Source of the DNA: Candidatus Sulfopaludibacter sp. SbA3
GTDB lineage: Bacteria; Acidobacteriota; Terriglobia; 20CM-2-55-15
Reading direction: 5' to 3'
Assembly (NCBI GenBank): GCA_945865815.1
Contig: CAMBFR010000036.1
Coordinates: 1-34,381 of the forward strand
Length of the DNA: 34,381 bases
Part shown: piece by piece, positions 7,220 through 14,869 of the stretch
How the letters are laid out: the number at the start of each line of letters is the position of its first letter
How positions within the stretch are numbered: position 1 is the stretch's first letter
Position numbers and translations under genes: made by a program
Notes under the pieces: generated by a model
Database searches by the model: none
The model's input: only the letters and a program-made list of their open reading frames with translations
What the model was told of the DNA's origin: nothing

Positions 7220-8368
7220 CTATCCCCTTCGCCCCGTGTCGATCACCGAGGCCCGTCCGATTTCTTTGACGGAACGGGCGCCGCATTGTCCCATCGCGAG
7301 ATTCAACTCGCGATTGAGAATGCCCAGGACGCGCTCGACACCAGGCTGTCCGAAACTGGCCAGGCCCCATATATAAGGCCGCCCGATACCCACGGCGCTT
7401 GCGCCGAGAGCGAGGGCTTTAACGGCATCGGTACCGCGCCGGACTCCGCCGTCGAGAAGAACCGGAATCCGCCCGCGTGTTCCGGCAACCACTTCCGACA
7501 GGCAATCGATTGTGCCGCGTCCGCTTTCACCGGCGCGCCCGCCATGGTTTGAAACGATAATCCCGTCGGCGCCGTTCTCGACCGCGAGTTCGGCGTCTTC
7601 GCGCGTCTCCAGTCCCTTCAAGAGTACTTTCATGGTCGTGAAATCCTTGAGCCGCTTCACAAAATCCCAGGCCAGCGTGGCGTCGGTCAAACCGGCGTTG
7701 GGCAGATTCTCGAACATGGGCTTGGCGCCGGAATGGCAATTGTCACATGTGGAAAGGTCGGATTGCCGCCGGAATCTCTCCTGCGTCTCGGTGTTCCTTC
7801 CCGCCGGAGTATCCACCGTGACGGCCACCACCGGACAGCCGGCCGTTTGCGCGCGCCGGACCAGTTGCTGCGCGCCGGCCCAGCTTCGGGTGGTATAGAG
7901 CTGGTACCACAAGCCGCCGCCCCGCGCTTCGATCACACGTTCGACAGCCACTGTCGTTTGAGTGGAAAGCACCTGCAGTGTGTTCGATTTTTGGGCGGCC
8001 TTCGCGCTTGCGATCTCACCCTCGGGATGAAATGCGGCCTGGCTTCCCACGGGACAAAGAAAAATCGGAGAATTGAATTTCGCGCCGAAGAGCTCGATCG
8101 ATGTGTCGATCCGGCTCACATCGACGAGGCGGCGGAACCGAAGCTGATAGTGGGCATACGCGTCTTCGTTGGCCCGCACGGTCCGGTCGTCGTCGACACC
8201 CGACGCAAGATAGCCCCAATGCTGGGGAAGCAACGCTTTCTGGGCCAGCGCTTCGAAGTCTTTGACGCTGAGCACCCGCGTTGCCGGATCCTGCGCGGCG
8301 CCCGCCGCTATCCCGGCAAACAACGGACTGCCGGCAAGAAATTTCAAGAACTCACGGCGATTCGACAT
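7220..8368 (-). CDS. Tat-exported FMN-dependent alpha-hydroxy-acid oxidase with a CXXCH motif
   Basis: This 382-residue protein belongs to the FMN-dependent alpha-hydroxy-acid oxidase/dehydrogenase family (lactate, glycolate or mandelate class). SNHGGRAG holds the catalytic His275 and substrate Arg278. LLDGGVRRGTD and GIGRPYIWG bind FMN phosphate, and YQLYTT is the usual Tyr motif. I chose ATG 8368 (MSNRREFLKF) over an ATG nine codons upstream because GGAGG lies 7 bases before it. This start gives a consensus twin-arginine signal, NRREFLK, so the folded flavoprotein is likely exported. Unusually, residues 208-212 read CDNCH, the c-type haem motif CXXCH, in the loop where barrel enzymes of this family vary most. 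It is cotranscribed with the M28 peptidase. The substrate cannot be told from sequence. Confidence 0.9.
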   Translation of the reverse strand: MSNRREFLKFLAGSPLFAGIAAGAAQDPATRVLSVKDFEALAQKALLPQHWGYLASGVDDDRTVRANEDAYAHYQLRFRRLVDVSRIDTSIELFGAKFNSPIFLCPVGSQAAFHPEGEIASAKAAQKSNTLQVLSTQTTVAVERVIEARGGGLWYQLYTTRSWAGAQQLVRRAQTAGCPVVAVTVDTPAGRNTETQERFRRQSDLSTCDNCHSGAKPMFENLPNAGLTDATLAWDFVKRLKDFTTMKVLLKGLETREDAELAVENGADGIIVSNHGGRAGESGRGTIDCLSEVVAGTRGRIPVLLDGGVRRGTDAVKALALGASAVGIGRPYIWGLASFGQPGVERVLGILNRELNLAMGQCGARSVKEIGRASVIDTGRRG

Positions 8369-8462
8369 GCGTAATCCTCCAGAAAAATGAATCAACGGTC
8401 TGAGCAGCGTAAAGCAGGCTACAACGGTCCGCCCAATTCAGCAAAGCGAGAATGGCTTGAAA

Positions 8463-11117
8463 CTACTGCGCGGGAGGCTTCCAGTTCATGAGGAGTGTGA
8501 TGGAGGAGGAGGAGTCGTCCAGGACCGTGTTGATCAGGAAGCGTCCGTCGCGGGCGACGTCGTATTGCTGCCTGTTGTTGGCGTTCCTGCCTCCGCCCCA
8601 GATCCGGGTCTGGAACAGAACTATGGGAGTTCCGGGCTCGATCGCATTATCTTTAACAGCGGTCAGGACTGCCATTAGTTTTCCGTCGGGCGCAATGTAA
8701 TACAGTTCCCTGCCGTCGCGTCCCCAGCGTGGTTGAACCCCGCCGGCCGTCGAAATCTGCCATTGCCCGCCGGGTCCCGGGAATGGGCGAACATAGATTT
8801 GATTAATTCCCGATTCATTGGACTGATACGCCACCCAGCGCCCGTCAGGGGAAAACTGGGGACTGCGTTCGTCAAAGCTCGTCTTAAGGAAGACAAACGG
8901 TTTCCGCTCTCCGGTGATGGGTAGCACCATAAGATCTCCCGAGGCTCCCGCACTTGCCGCCGCAATATAAATAAGGAATCGGCCGTCGTTCGACCAGCTC
9001 TGGGGGCTTTTGTCTTCCGCCGATTCGAAAAACAGTTCTTCATTGCCCGCACTATTCGAAGGCTTGCGGTACAAGTCGCGAACGCCGCTCTTTCCCGTCC
9101 GATTGGATGTGAAGGTAATCCATCTCCCGTCCGGCGACCAGGTGGCAAAGGTATCGGTACCCGCATCGAACGTGAAGCGGGTCGTGCGGGTAGCGTCGAG
9201 GAGCCAAATGTCAGTATTCGCCTGCACCGTACGATGGGTAGCGACCCGCTGTCCATCTGGCGAGAGCGCGACAGTTCTAAGATCGTTTTCATCCGGCGCG
9301 CCCATCGCGCCCATCGCCTTGCCCGAACGGTCGAACCAGGCCAGTTGCCGCCGGTTGGTCCCACCCTCCCGGTAGGCCAACAGGCCTGCCGCCGATACCG
9401 ACACCGCGCTTGCAAACGTGGCAGCGTCGAAGGCCACCGGATCGGCCAGCGTCGCCGGATCGCCGGTGAGCGCCTTCTGTTCCAGGTCCAGCCGCTGGGC
9501 CAGGAGCGTTCCCCCGCGCACCGACAGGAGCCATCCCCCATCCACCCCATCCAGCCCATCTACGGAAGACAGGTAGACGCCCGCCGCATCGGCCGCGGTC
9601 AGCCGCCGGGTTTCGGCCGAGTCGAGCGCGCCCAGGTAGATCCCCGTAGTTTCCGGCGTTCCCTGCGCGTAGAACAGGAATTGCCGGCCATCGGGCAGGA
9701 ACGAGGGAAACCGGTGGCTCGTCTGCCGGTCGAGCGTGGTCACCGCCACCGGTTCGCCTCCCGTGGCCGGCACGCGGAACAGCGGAGTTCCGTTGCTTCC
9801 AAACAGAATGACGCCGTCCGCATTCCAGGTCCCGCCGCGGCCGACGTGGCCAATTGCTACTGTTTGCGGCGCGCCGCCGCCGATATCGAGCCGCCTCAGA
9901 CTGCTACCCGCGAAGAAACCGACCGAACGGCTGTCGGGCGACCAGAACGGATAGACCGCGCCTTCGGTTCCGGCCAGCGGCTGCGCGCCGGTTGTGGCCA
10001 GGGACCGCAGCCACAGGCGGGGAGCGCCGTCTCCGGATGCCACGAAGACGATCTGGCGGCCGTCGGGAGACAGGGCAAAGGAAGCAGGATCGGTCGTGGC
10101 GGGCGTGTTGATTTCGAGGCGCGTCTCGGGCGGCGCAGGTGGTGCGGAACGGAAGTACGGAATCGCCAAGGCCACAGCGGCGGCGGTAGCGAGGGTGGCG
10201 GCAAACCATGCGGCCCTCACCCGCCCCTTCGGGGCACCCTCTCCCGACGGGAGAGGGACTGCTTCCGGCTCCGTTCCCGCCTGTTCGATGTCGATCCGCA
10301 CGTCGGCGGCATCGCGGCGGCGCTTCCTCGGATCCTTCTCCAGGCATCGCTTCAGTAATTCGGTAATCCGGCCCGGCAGCTTCGGCGGCAGTTTGCTCCA
10401 GTCCGGTTCCCGTTCGATGACTCGCGCGAGAATCTCGCCGACATCCTCACCCTCGAATGCCGGATGCCCCGTCAACATCTCGTACAGCAGCGCGCCGAAC
10501 GCGAAAATGTCGGTGCGCTTATCCACAGCCCGGCCTTTCGCCTGCTCCGGACTCATGTAGGCCGCCGTTCCCAGTATCACTCCCGCTTTCGTCGCCGCCA
10601 TGCTCAGCGTCGGCGAGTTCGAACTCGCCGCATCCGTCGCGTCCGTCTCGAAGGCCTTGGCCAGTCCGAAGTCCAGCACCTTCACTTTCCCTTCCGGCGT
10701 GACCTTCACATTCGCCGGCTTCAAGTCCCGGTGCACCACTCCCTTCTCGTGCGCCGCCTCCAGCGCATCGCAAATTTGATTCGCAATCGCAAACGCTTCA
10801 TCGGTTGGTATCGCGCCCCGCCGGATGCGCTCGGCCAAGGTCTCTCCCGGAACCAGTTCCATCACCAGGAAGTGATGCGCCCCCGACTGCTCGAACCCAT
10901 AAATGGCCGCAATATTCGGATGATTCAACGACGCCAATACGCGCGCTTCGCGCTCGAACCGCGTCACGCGTTCCGCGTCGTGTTTGAAGGCTTCAGGAAG
11001 GAACTTGATAGCCACACTTCGGCCCAGCTTCGAGTCCGTGGCCTGATAGACATCGCCCATCCCGCCCGATCCCAGGTGGTTCGTGATCTCGTAGTGTGCG
11101 AGCTTCGTTCCAATCAT
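8463..11117 (-). CDS. Transmembrane Ser/Thr protein kinase with TolB/WD40-like propeller
   Basis: This 884-residue protein carries a PknB-type kinase domain at about residues 9-280: glycine loop GSGGMGDVY, VAIK (Lys38), HRDLKPAN (Asp131), DFG (Asp149) and activation segment GTAAYMSPEQAKG. A single hydrophobic segment follows at about 302-322. The C-terminal part, about 330-880, has repeated SPDGR-x-(I/V)-x-(F/Y) units (FALSPDGRQIVFVAS, FWSPDSRSVGFF, FSPDGRWVAYQS), i.e. PD40/TolB-like propeller blades that would lie in the periplasm. It likely senses an outside ligand and phosphorylates cytoplasmic proteins. The start MIGTKLAHYE is shared with the paralogue at 11924-14578, which has the same length. 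No Shine-Dalgarno is evident. A REP-like palindrome is embedded in the linker. Confidence 0.93.
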   Translation of the reverse strand: MIGTKLAHYEITNHLGSGGMGDVYQATDSKLGRSVAIKFLPEAFKHDAERVTRFEREARVLASLNHPNIAAIYGFEQSGAHHFLVMELVPGETLAERIRRGAIPTDEAFAIANQICDALEAAHEKGVVHRDLKPANVKVTPEGKVKVLDFGLAKAFETDATDAASSNSPTLSMAATKAGVILGTAAYMSPEQAKGRAVDKRTDIFAFGALLYEMLTGHPAFEGEDVGEILARVIEREPDWSKLPPKLPGRITELLKRCLEKDPRKRRRDAADVRIDIEQAGTEPEAVPLPSGEGAPKGRVRAAWFAATLATAAAVALAIPYFRSAPPAPPETRLEINTPATTDPASFALSPDGRQIVFVASGDGAPRLWLRSLATTGAQPLAGTEGAVYPFWSPDSRSVGFFAGSSLRRLDIGGGAPQTVAIGHVGRGGTWNADGVILFGSNGTPLFRVPATGGEPVAVTTLDRQTSHRFPSFLPDGRQFLFYAQGTPETTGIYLGALDSAETRRLTAADAAGVYLSSVDGLDGVDGGWLLSVRGGTLLAQRLDLEQKALTGDPATLADPVAFDAATFASAVSVSAAGLLAYREGGTNRRQLAWFDRSGKAMGAMGAPDENDLRTVALSPDGQRVATHRTVQANTDIWLLDATRTTRFTFDAGTDTFATWSPDGRWITFTSNRTGKSGVRDLYRKPSNSAGNEELFFESAEDKSPQSWSNDGRFLIYIAAASAGASGDLMVLPITGERKPFVFLKTSFDERSPQFSPDGRWVAYQSNESGINQIYVRPFPGPGGQWQISTAGGVQPRWGRDGRELYYIAPDGKLMAVLTAVKDNAIEPGTPIVLFQTRIWGGGRNANNRQQYDVARDGRFLINTVLDDSSSSITLLMNWKPPAQ
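10214..10257. repeat. REP-like double hairpin embedded in the kinase linker
   Basis: Within the coding region for kinase residues 287-302 lie two adjoining palindromes: GCCCC-TTC-GGGGC (10223-10235) and CCCTCTCCCG-A-CGGGAGAGGG (10237-10257). This sequence type (CCCTCACCCG... CTCTCCC...GGGAGAGGG) is a common dispersed intergenic palindrome in GC-rich bacteria. The paralogous kinase has unrelated codons at this point. The element is in frame and translated as PLPSGEGAPKGR. Confidence 0.7.
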
Positions 11118-11135
11118 GGTGTGTTGAAATCTGGC

Positions 11136-11151
11136 CGGATTCTATCAAATA
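11136..11151 (-). promoter_or_regulatory. Conserved box upstream of the kinase gene, candidate -10 region
   Basis: The minus strand reads TATTTGATAGAATCCG 18 bases before the ATG. The identical 16 bases lie before the paralogous kinase (14601-14616), while the bases between box and ATG have diverged. TAGAAT resembles a -10 hexamer. No matching -35 is conserved, so another sigma factor is possible. Confidence 0.45.
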
Positions 11152-11231
11152 TCCACTGCAGGTGAATCAAGCATGTGTAGCTCTCCGCGGGAGGAATGGG
11201 ATGAAGGACTCCGTGGGCGGGAAACGAATTC

Positions 11232-11543
11232 TCAGCGGCCGCGGGTTTCGCGTACGAGGCCCTCGCGCACGAGCATCTTCAAAAAAGTCTGGTAGCCAAT
11301 GCCCTTGCGTTCAGCGATCTCGCGGGCCTGTGCGATATCGGCTGCAGGCAGGCGAATGGCAATCTGCACGCTACTTTTCTTATTCAGCATCGCGACCAAA
11401 CTCGATCCCCTGGCTTTGGTTCCTTTCGATTGAGCCTCGGCCGATTTCCGCTTCAGATAGGCTCGCCCCTCGGGACTGGCCCACCAGTCCGCCTCCTCCC
11501 CTTCGCTTCTGAATTTAGGCATCCGCGGCACTTTCTTGTTCAT
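11232..11543 (-). CDS. CopG/BrnA-like antitoxin
   Basis: This 103-residue protein is encoded directly after a BrnT-like toxin. The N-terminal half, MPKFRSEGEEADWWASPEGR, matches the CopG-antitoxin family start (PF12441 type) and is the likely toxin-binding part. The C-terminal half, SVQIAIRLPAADIAQAREIAERKGIGYQ in sense, is a ribbon-helix-helix DNA-binding domain (beta strand with SVQIAIRLP, then two helices). I chose ATG 11543 (MNKKVPRMPKF) because AAGGAG precedes it by 10 bases. The longer frame to 11600 lies entirely within the toxin gene. The gap to the toxin stop is 4 bases. It should neutralise the toxin and repress the operon, possibly at the palindrome 11840-11852. Confidence 0.85.
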   Translation of the reverse strand: MNKKVPRMPKFRSEGEEADWWASPEGRAYLKRKSAEAQSKGTKARGSSLVAMLNKKSSVQIAIRLPAADIAQAREIAERKGIGYQTFLKMLVREGLVRETRGR

Positions 11544-11547
11544 TGCG

Positions 11548-11823
11548 TCATTCTCCTTCCGCACGCCTCTTGAGATAGTCTCGCCTTTGCCCGGCATCAA
11601 GATCGTAGGCGGTCACCACCCGGATGTTGTGGCCGCGTTCCGTCACGATCACCGCGAGCAAGCGCCCCGCGCCCGTTTCGCCATAATAAACGAAGCGGCG
11701 TTCACCCTCGACATCTTGCACATAGACCAACATCGGACTGTTAAGGAGCGTCTGCTCTGCCTCCTCCTGCTTGATCTGGTGCGCCTGAATTTTGCGGAGG
11801 TTGCCGCGGTCCCACTCAAACAT
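11548..11823 (-). CDS. BrnT-like ribonuclease toxin
   Basis: This 91-residue protein starts with MFEWDRGNLRKIQAHQI, the BrnT signature (FEWD...N..K...H.I), followed by EEAEQTLLNSP, EGERRFVYYGETGAGRLLAVIVTERG and IRVVTAYDLDAGQRRDY. These are the conserved strand and helix blocks of BrnT RNase toxins, which adopt a RelE-like fold and cleave RNA until bound by BrnA. The last conserved block R..RR.Y is complete, so it looks functional. A TTG start at 11865 would add 14 residues that are not family-like and would run through the probable promoter, so I prefer ATG 11823. Toxin-first order, as here, is normal for brnTA. The pair sits between two kinase paralogues. Confidence 0.83.
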   Translation of the reverse strand: MFEWDRGNLRKIQAHQIKQEEAEQTLLNSPMLVYVQDVEGERRFVYYGETGAGRLLAVIVTERGHNIRVVTAYDLDAGQRRDYLKRRAEGE

Positions 11824-11839
11824 CGCTTTGCCAATTGTA

Positions 11840-11852
11840 TATGCAATGCATA
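11840..11852. promoter_or_regulatory. Candidate operator of the brnT-like operon
   Basis: TATGCA-A-TGCATA is a perfect 6-bp inverted repeat with a one-base centre, 17-29 bases upstream of the toxin ATG. It overlaps a TATACA-like -10 on the minus strand (11841-11836). Ribbon-helix-helix antitoxins typically bind such short palindromes for autoregulation. Assignment to this antitoxin is inference. Confidence 0.4.
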
Positions 11853-11923
11853 GGCTATCCAACAACTGGGCCGCAACGGCGGGGCAAACCTTTCAGATCG
11901 TGGACGGAAACAGAGGCTTGAAA

Positions 11924-14578
11924 TTACTGCGCAGGCGGGTTCCAGTTCTGAATGAGCGTGATCGGGGAGGAGGCGTCGTCCAGGACCGTGTTGATCAGGA
12001 AGCGGCCGTCGCGCGTGACGTCGTACTGCCGGCCCTGGTTATTGTCCGCGCCGCCGCCGAAAATCCGGGTTGGAAACAGCGCCACCGGCGCGCCCGGCTC
12101 GATCGTGGTTGCCGTGGCCGCGACCGGCGCGGCCATCATCTCGCCATTGGGCCCGATGTAGTACAGTTCCCGGCCGTCGGACCGCCACCTCGGAAAGATG
12201 CCGCCCGCCGTGGACGCCTGCCACTGCCCGGACGCGGGACTGGCTGTCGATCCCGAAGCCGCAGCCGCCGCAAACGGCCGGATGTAGATCTCGTTGCGCC
12301 CCGATTCGTTCGACATGTACGCCACCCAGCGGCCGTCCGGCGAAAACTGGCCATTGCGTTCCTCAAAGCCGGTCTTCAGGAACACCCAGGGTTTGCGGTC
12401 CCCCTCGGTTGGGAGCACCCAGAGGTCGCGAGCCGTCTGTGGGTCGGTGCTGTTATAGAGCACGAACCGGCCGTCCGGCGACCAGCCGCTGGCGACCTTG
12501 AGTTGTAGGGACTCCACCAGAAGCTCCTCCGCTCCCGCGCCACTGGAGGGCTTTTGATAGAGGTCGCTCGGCCCCTTCCGGGGCGAGGAGAACACGATCC
12601 GGCTGCCGTCGGGGGACCAGATGGGGAAACGGTCCGGGGCCGCATCAAAGGTGAACCGGCTCGTGCGGGTTCCGTCCAGCAGCCAGATGTCGAAGAGGCC
12701 CTGCACGGTGCGCTCCACGGCCACGCGCCGGCCATCGGGAGCGATGCGGGGGTTACTGAGACTATTTTCATCCGGCGCGCCCAACGTGCCCAGCGCCTTG
12801 CCGGAGGGGTCGAACCAGGCCAGTTGCCGCCGGTTGGCGCCGCCCGCCCGGTAGGCCACAAGGCCGGACTCCGATACCGACACAGCGCTTACATTGAAGC
12901 CAGCGTCGATGGCGACCGGATCGGCCAAGGTCACCGGATCGCCGGTGAGCGCCTTCTGTTCCAGGTCCAGACGCTGGGCGACGAGCGTTCCGTCCCGCAC
13001 CCACGCGAGCCATCCCTCCATCCTCGCCGGCAACCCCGGCAGGTAGACGCCCCGCGTATCGGCCGGTGTCAACCGCTTCGTGTCTTCCGATTCCAACGAG
13101 CCCAGATAAATTCCCGCGGTTTCCGGCGTTCCTGTCGCGAAGAACAGGAATTGGCGGCCATCAGGCAGGAAGATCGGAAACTGGTGGTTTCCCTGCCGGT
13201 CCAGCGTCGTCACGGCCACCGCCTCGCCTCCGGAGGCGGCAACGCGGAACAGCGGACTTGTAGTAGTTGGCGCAAACAGGATGACGCCGTCCGCGGTCCA
13301 GGTTCCGCCCCGGCCTCTCGCTGCCGTTGCCAGTGTTTGCGGCGCGCCGCCACCGATGTCGAGCCGCTTCAGCCTGCCTTCCGCGAAGAAGCCCACCGAG
13401 CGGCTGTCGGGCGACCAGAAGGGAAAGGCCGCGCCCTCGGTTCCCGCCAGCGGCTGCGCCGTGGTGGACGCCAGGGACCGCAGCCACAGGCGCGAGGCCC
13501 CGTCGCCGGAGGCCACGAAGACGATCTGGCGGCCGTCGGGAGAGAGGGCAAAAGAAATGGGGTCGGCGGTCGCGGGGGTGTTGATCTCGACGCGCATCTC
13601 GGGCGGCGCAAGTGGCGGACGCAGCGCCACCACAACCGCGAGAATTGCAACGATGGCGAACATCGACGCGGCAATCCATGCGAGGCGTGCGCCTCGCGCG
13701 GGTGGCGCCGCCGGCGTCGCCACCGCCGGTTCCGCCAGCGCCTGTTCGATATCGATCCGCACGTCGGCGGCGTCGCGCCTCCGCTTCCTCGGATCTTTCT
13801 CCAGGCATCGCTTCAGTAATTCGGTAATCCGGCCCGACAGCTTTGGCGGCAGCTTGCTCCAGTCCGGCGCCCGCTCGATCACCCGCGCGAGAATCTCGCC
13901 CACATCGTCGCCCTCGAATGCCTGCCGCCCCGTCAGCATCTCGTACAGCACCGCGCCAAACGCGAAAATGTCGGTTCGCTTATCCACGGCCCGGCCTTTC
14001 GCCTGCTCCGGACTCATGTATGCCGCCGTTCCCAGTATCACTCCCGCTTTCGTCGCCGCCATGCTCAGCGTCGGTGAGTTCGAACTCGCCACATCCGATG
14101 CGTCCGTCTCGAAGGCCTTCGCCAGCCCGAAGTCCAGCACCTTCACGGTCCCTTCCGGCGTCACCTTCACATTCGCCGGCTTCAGGTCCCGATGCACCAC
14201 TCCCTTCTCGTGCGCCGCCTCCAGCGCGTCGCAGATCTGATTCGCAATCGCAAACGCTTCACCGGTTGGTATCGCGCCTCGCCGGATGCGTTCGGCCAGC
14301 GTCTCTCCAGGGACCAGTTCCATCACCAGGAAGTGATGCGTCCCGGACTGCTCGAACCCGTAGATCGCCGCAATATTCGGATGATTCAACGACGCCAGCA
14401 CGCGCGCTTCGCGCTCGAATCGCGCCACGCGTTCGGCGTCGTGTTTGAAGGCTTCGGGAAGGAACTTGATGGCCACACTTCGGCCCAGCTTCGAGTCGGT
14501 GGCCTGATACACATCACCCATGCCCCCGCTGCCGAGGTGTGCTGTGATTTCGTAATGTGCGAGCTTCGTTCCAATCAT
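11924..14578 (-). CDS. Transmembrane Ser/Thr protein kinase with TolB/WD40-like propeller, paralogue 2
   Basis: This 884-residue protein is paralogous to the kinase at 8463-11117. The kinase domains differ at only about 15 of 280 residues by eye, with the same catalytic VAIK, HRDLKPAN and DFG. The linker, transmembrane segment (about residues 300-320, ARLAWIAASMFAIVAILAVVVAL in sense) and propeller have diverged much more. Propeller units include FALSPDGRQIVFVAS, FWSPDSRSVGFFAE and FSPDGRWVAYMS. The start at 14578 (MIGTKLAHYE) is chosen by agreement with the paralogue. A 15-codon upstream extension to 14623 is not family-like and overlaps the conserved promoter-like box. A likely role is sensing through the propeller and signalling through the kinase, with a different ligand from its sister because the propellers differ. 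Confidence 0.92.
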   Translation of the reverse strand: MIGTKLAHYEITAHLGSGGMGDVYQATDSKLGRSVAIKFLPEAFKHDAERVARFEREARVLASLNHPNIAAIYGFEQSGTHHFLVMELVPGETLAERIRRGAIPTGEAFAIANQICDALEAAHEKGVVHRDLKPANVKVTPEGTVKVLDFGLAKAFETDASDVASSNSPTLSMAATKAGVILGTAAYMSPEQAKGRAVDKRTDIFAFGAVLYEMLTGRQAFEGDDVGEILARVIERAPDWSKLPPKLSGRITELLKRCLEKDPRKRRRDAADVRIDIEQALAEPAVATPAAPPARGARLAWIAASMFAIVAILAVVVALRPPLAPPEMRVEINTPATADPISFALSPDGRQIVFVASGDGASRLWLRSLASTTAQPLAGTEGAAFPFWSPDSRSVGFFAEGRLKRLDIGGGAPQTLATAARGRGGTWTADGVILFAPTTTSPLFRVAASGGEAVAVTTLDRQGNHQFPIFLPDGRQFLFFATGTPETAGIYLGSLESEDTKRLTPADTRGVYLPGLPARMEGWLAWVRDGTLVAQRLDLEQKALTGDPVTLADPVAIDAGFNVSAVSVSESGLVAYRAGGANRRQLAWFDPSGKALGTLGAPDENSLSNPRIAPDGRRVAVERTVQGLFDIWLLDGTRTSRFTFDAAPDRFPIWSPDGSRIVFSSPRKGPSDLYQKPSSGAGAEELLVESLQLKVASGWSPDGRFVLYNSTDPQTARDLWVLPTEGDRKPWVFLKTGFEERNGQFSPDGRWVAYMSNESGRNEIYIRPFAAAAASGSTASPASGQWQASTAGGIFPRWRSDGRELYYIGPNGEMMAAPVAATATTIEPGAPVALFPTRIFGGGADNNQGRQYDVTRDGRFLINTVLDDASSPITLIQNWNPPAQ

Positions 14579-14600
14579 AGATGTGAAGAAAATCCGAGGG

Positions 14601-14616
14601 CGGATTCTATCAAATA
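14601..14616 (-). promoter_or_regulatory. Conserved box upstream of kinase paralogue 2, candidate -10 region
   Basis: The 16 bases are identical to 11136-11151 (minus strand TATTTGATAGAATCCG) and lie 22 bases upstream of the start codon, although the flanking DNA differs between the two genes. TAGAAT is the probable -10 core. It suggests that both kinases share a promoter class. Confidence 0.45.
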
Positions 14617-14665
14617 ACCGCAAGTCATTTACGTATTTGGGCTATTTGAGTAACAACGGACCTGG

Positions 14666-14751
14666 CTGTGGGCGCGGAGCTTCAGCTCCGTGCAAAGTTC
14701 CAGAAAATTTCTGTTTGAACCTGGCACGGGGCTGAAGCCCCGCGCCCACAG
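14666..14751. repeat. 86-bp palindromic intergenic repeat, copy A
   Basis: The unit begins CTGTGGGCGCGGAGCTTCAG and ends with its near reverse complement CTGAAGCCCCGCGCCCACAG. The centre contains AGAAAATTTCTG. A second copy in the opposite orientation lies at 34308-34381, with about three mismatches over the shared part. It occupies much of the 290-base gap between kinase 2 and the PQQ dehydrogenase; nothing else was recognised in that gap apart from the kinase promoter box and the PQQ ribosome-binding site. Confidence 0.85.
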
Positions 14752-14869
14752 GTCAACTGGAAACCAACTCTGACGTGACCGCGGGAAGCTGCACACGTTC
14801 TTGACTTACCGGAGACGGCTCGCATATTCTCCGCCGCACCGGCTCATACCGACTTTGGAGGTTCACACA

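Noticed and set aside
8369-8395. ATG 8395 as start of the FMN oxidase
   Set aside because: The downstream ATG 8368 has an ideal GGAGG site and places the twin-arginine motif at the very N-terminus.
9234-10358. 374-residue plus-strand frame opposite kinase 1
   Set aside because: It is an antisense shadow of the kinase gene; the Arg/Pro/Gly-rich translation shows no family, and a similar frame lies opposite kinase 2.
11824-11865. Upstream TTG start for the BrnT-like toxin
   Set aside because: The added residues are not family-like and overlap the candidate operator and -10, so ATG 11823 was preferred.
12554-13819. 421-residue plus-strand frame opposite kinase 2
   Set aside because: It mirrors the frame opposite kinase 1, so it is a by-product of the conserved sense codons and GC-rich third positions.
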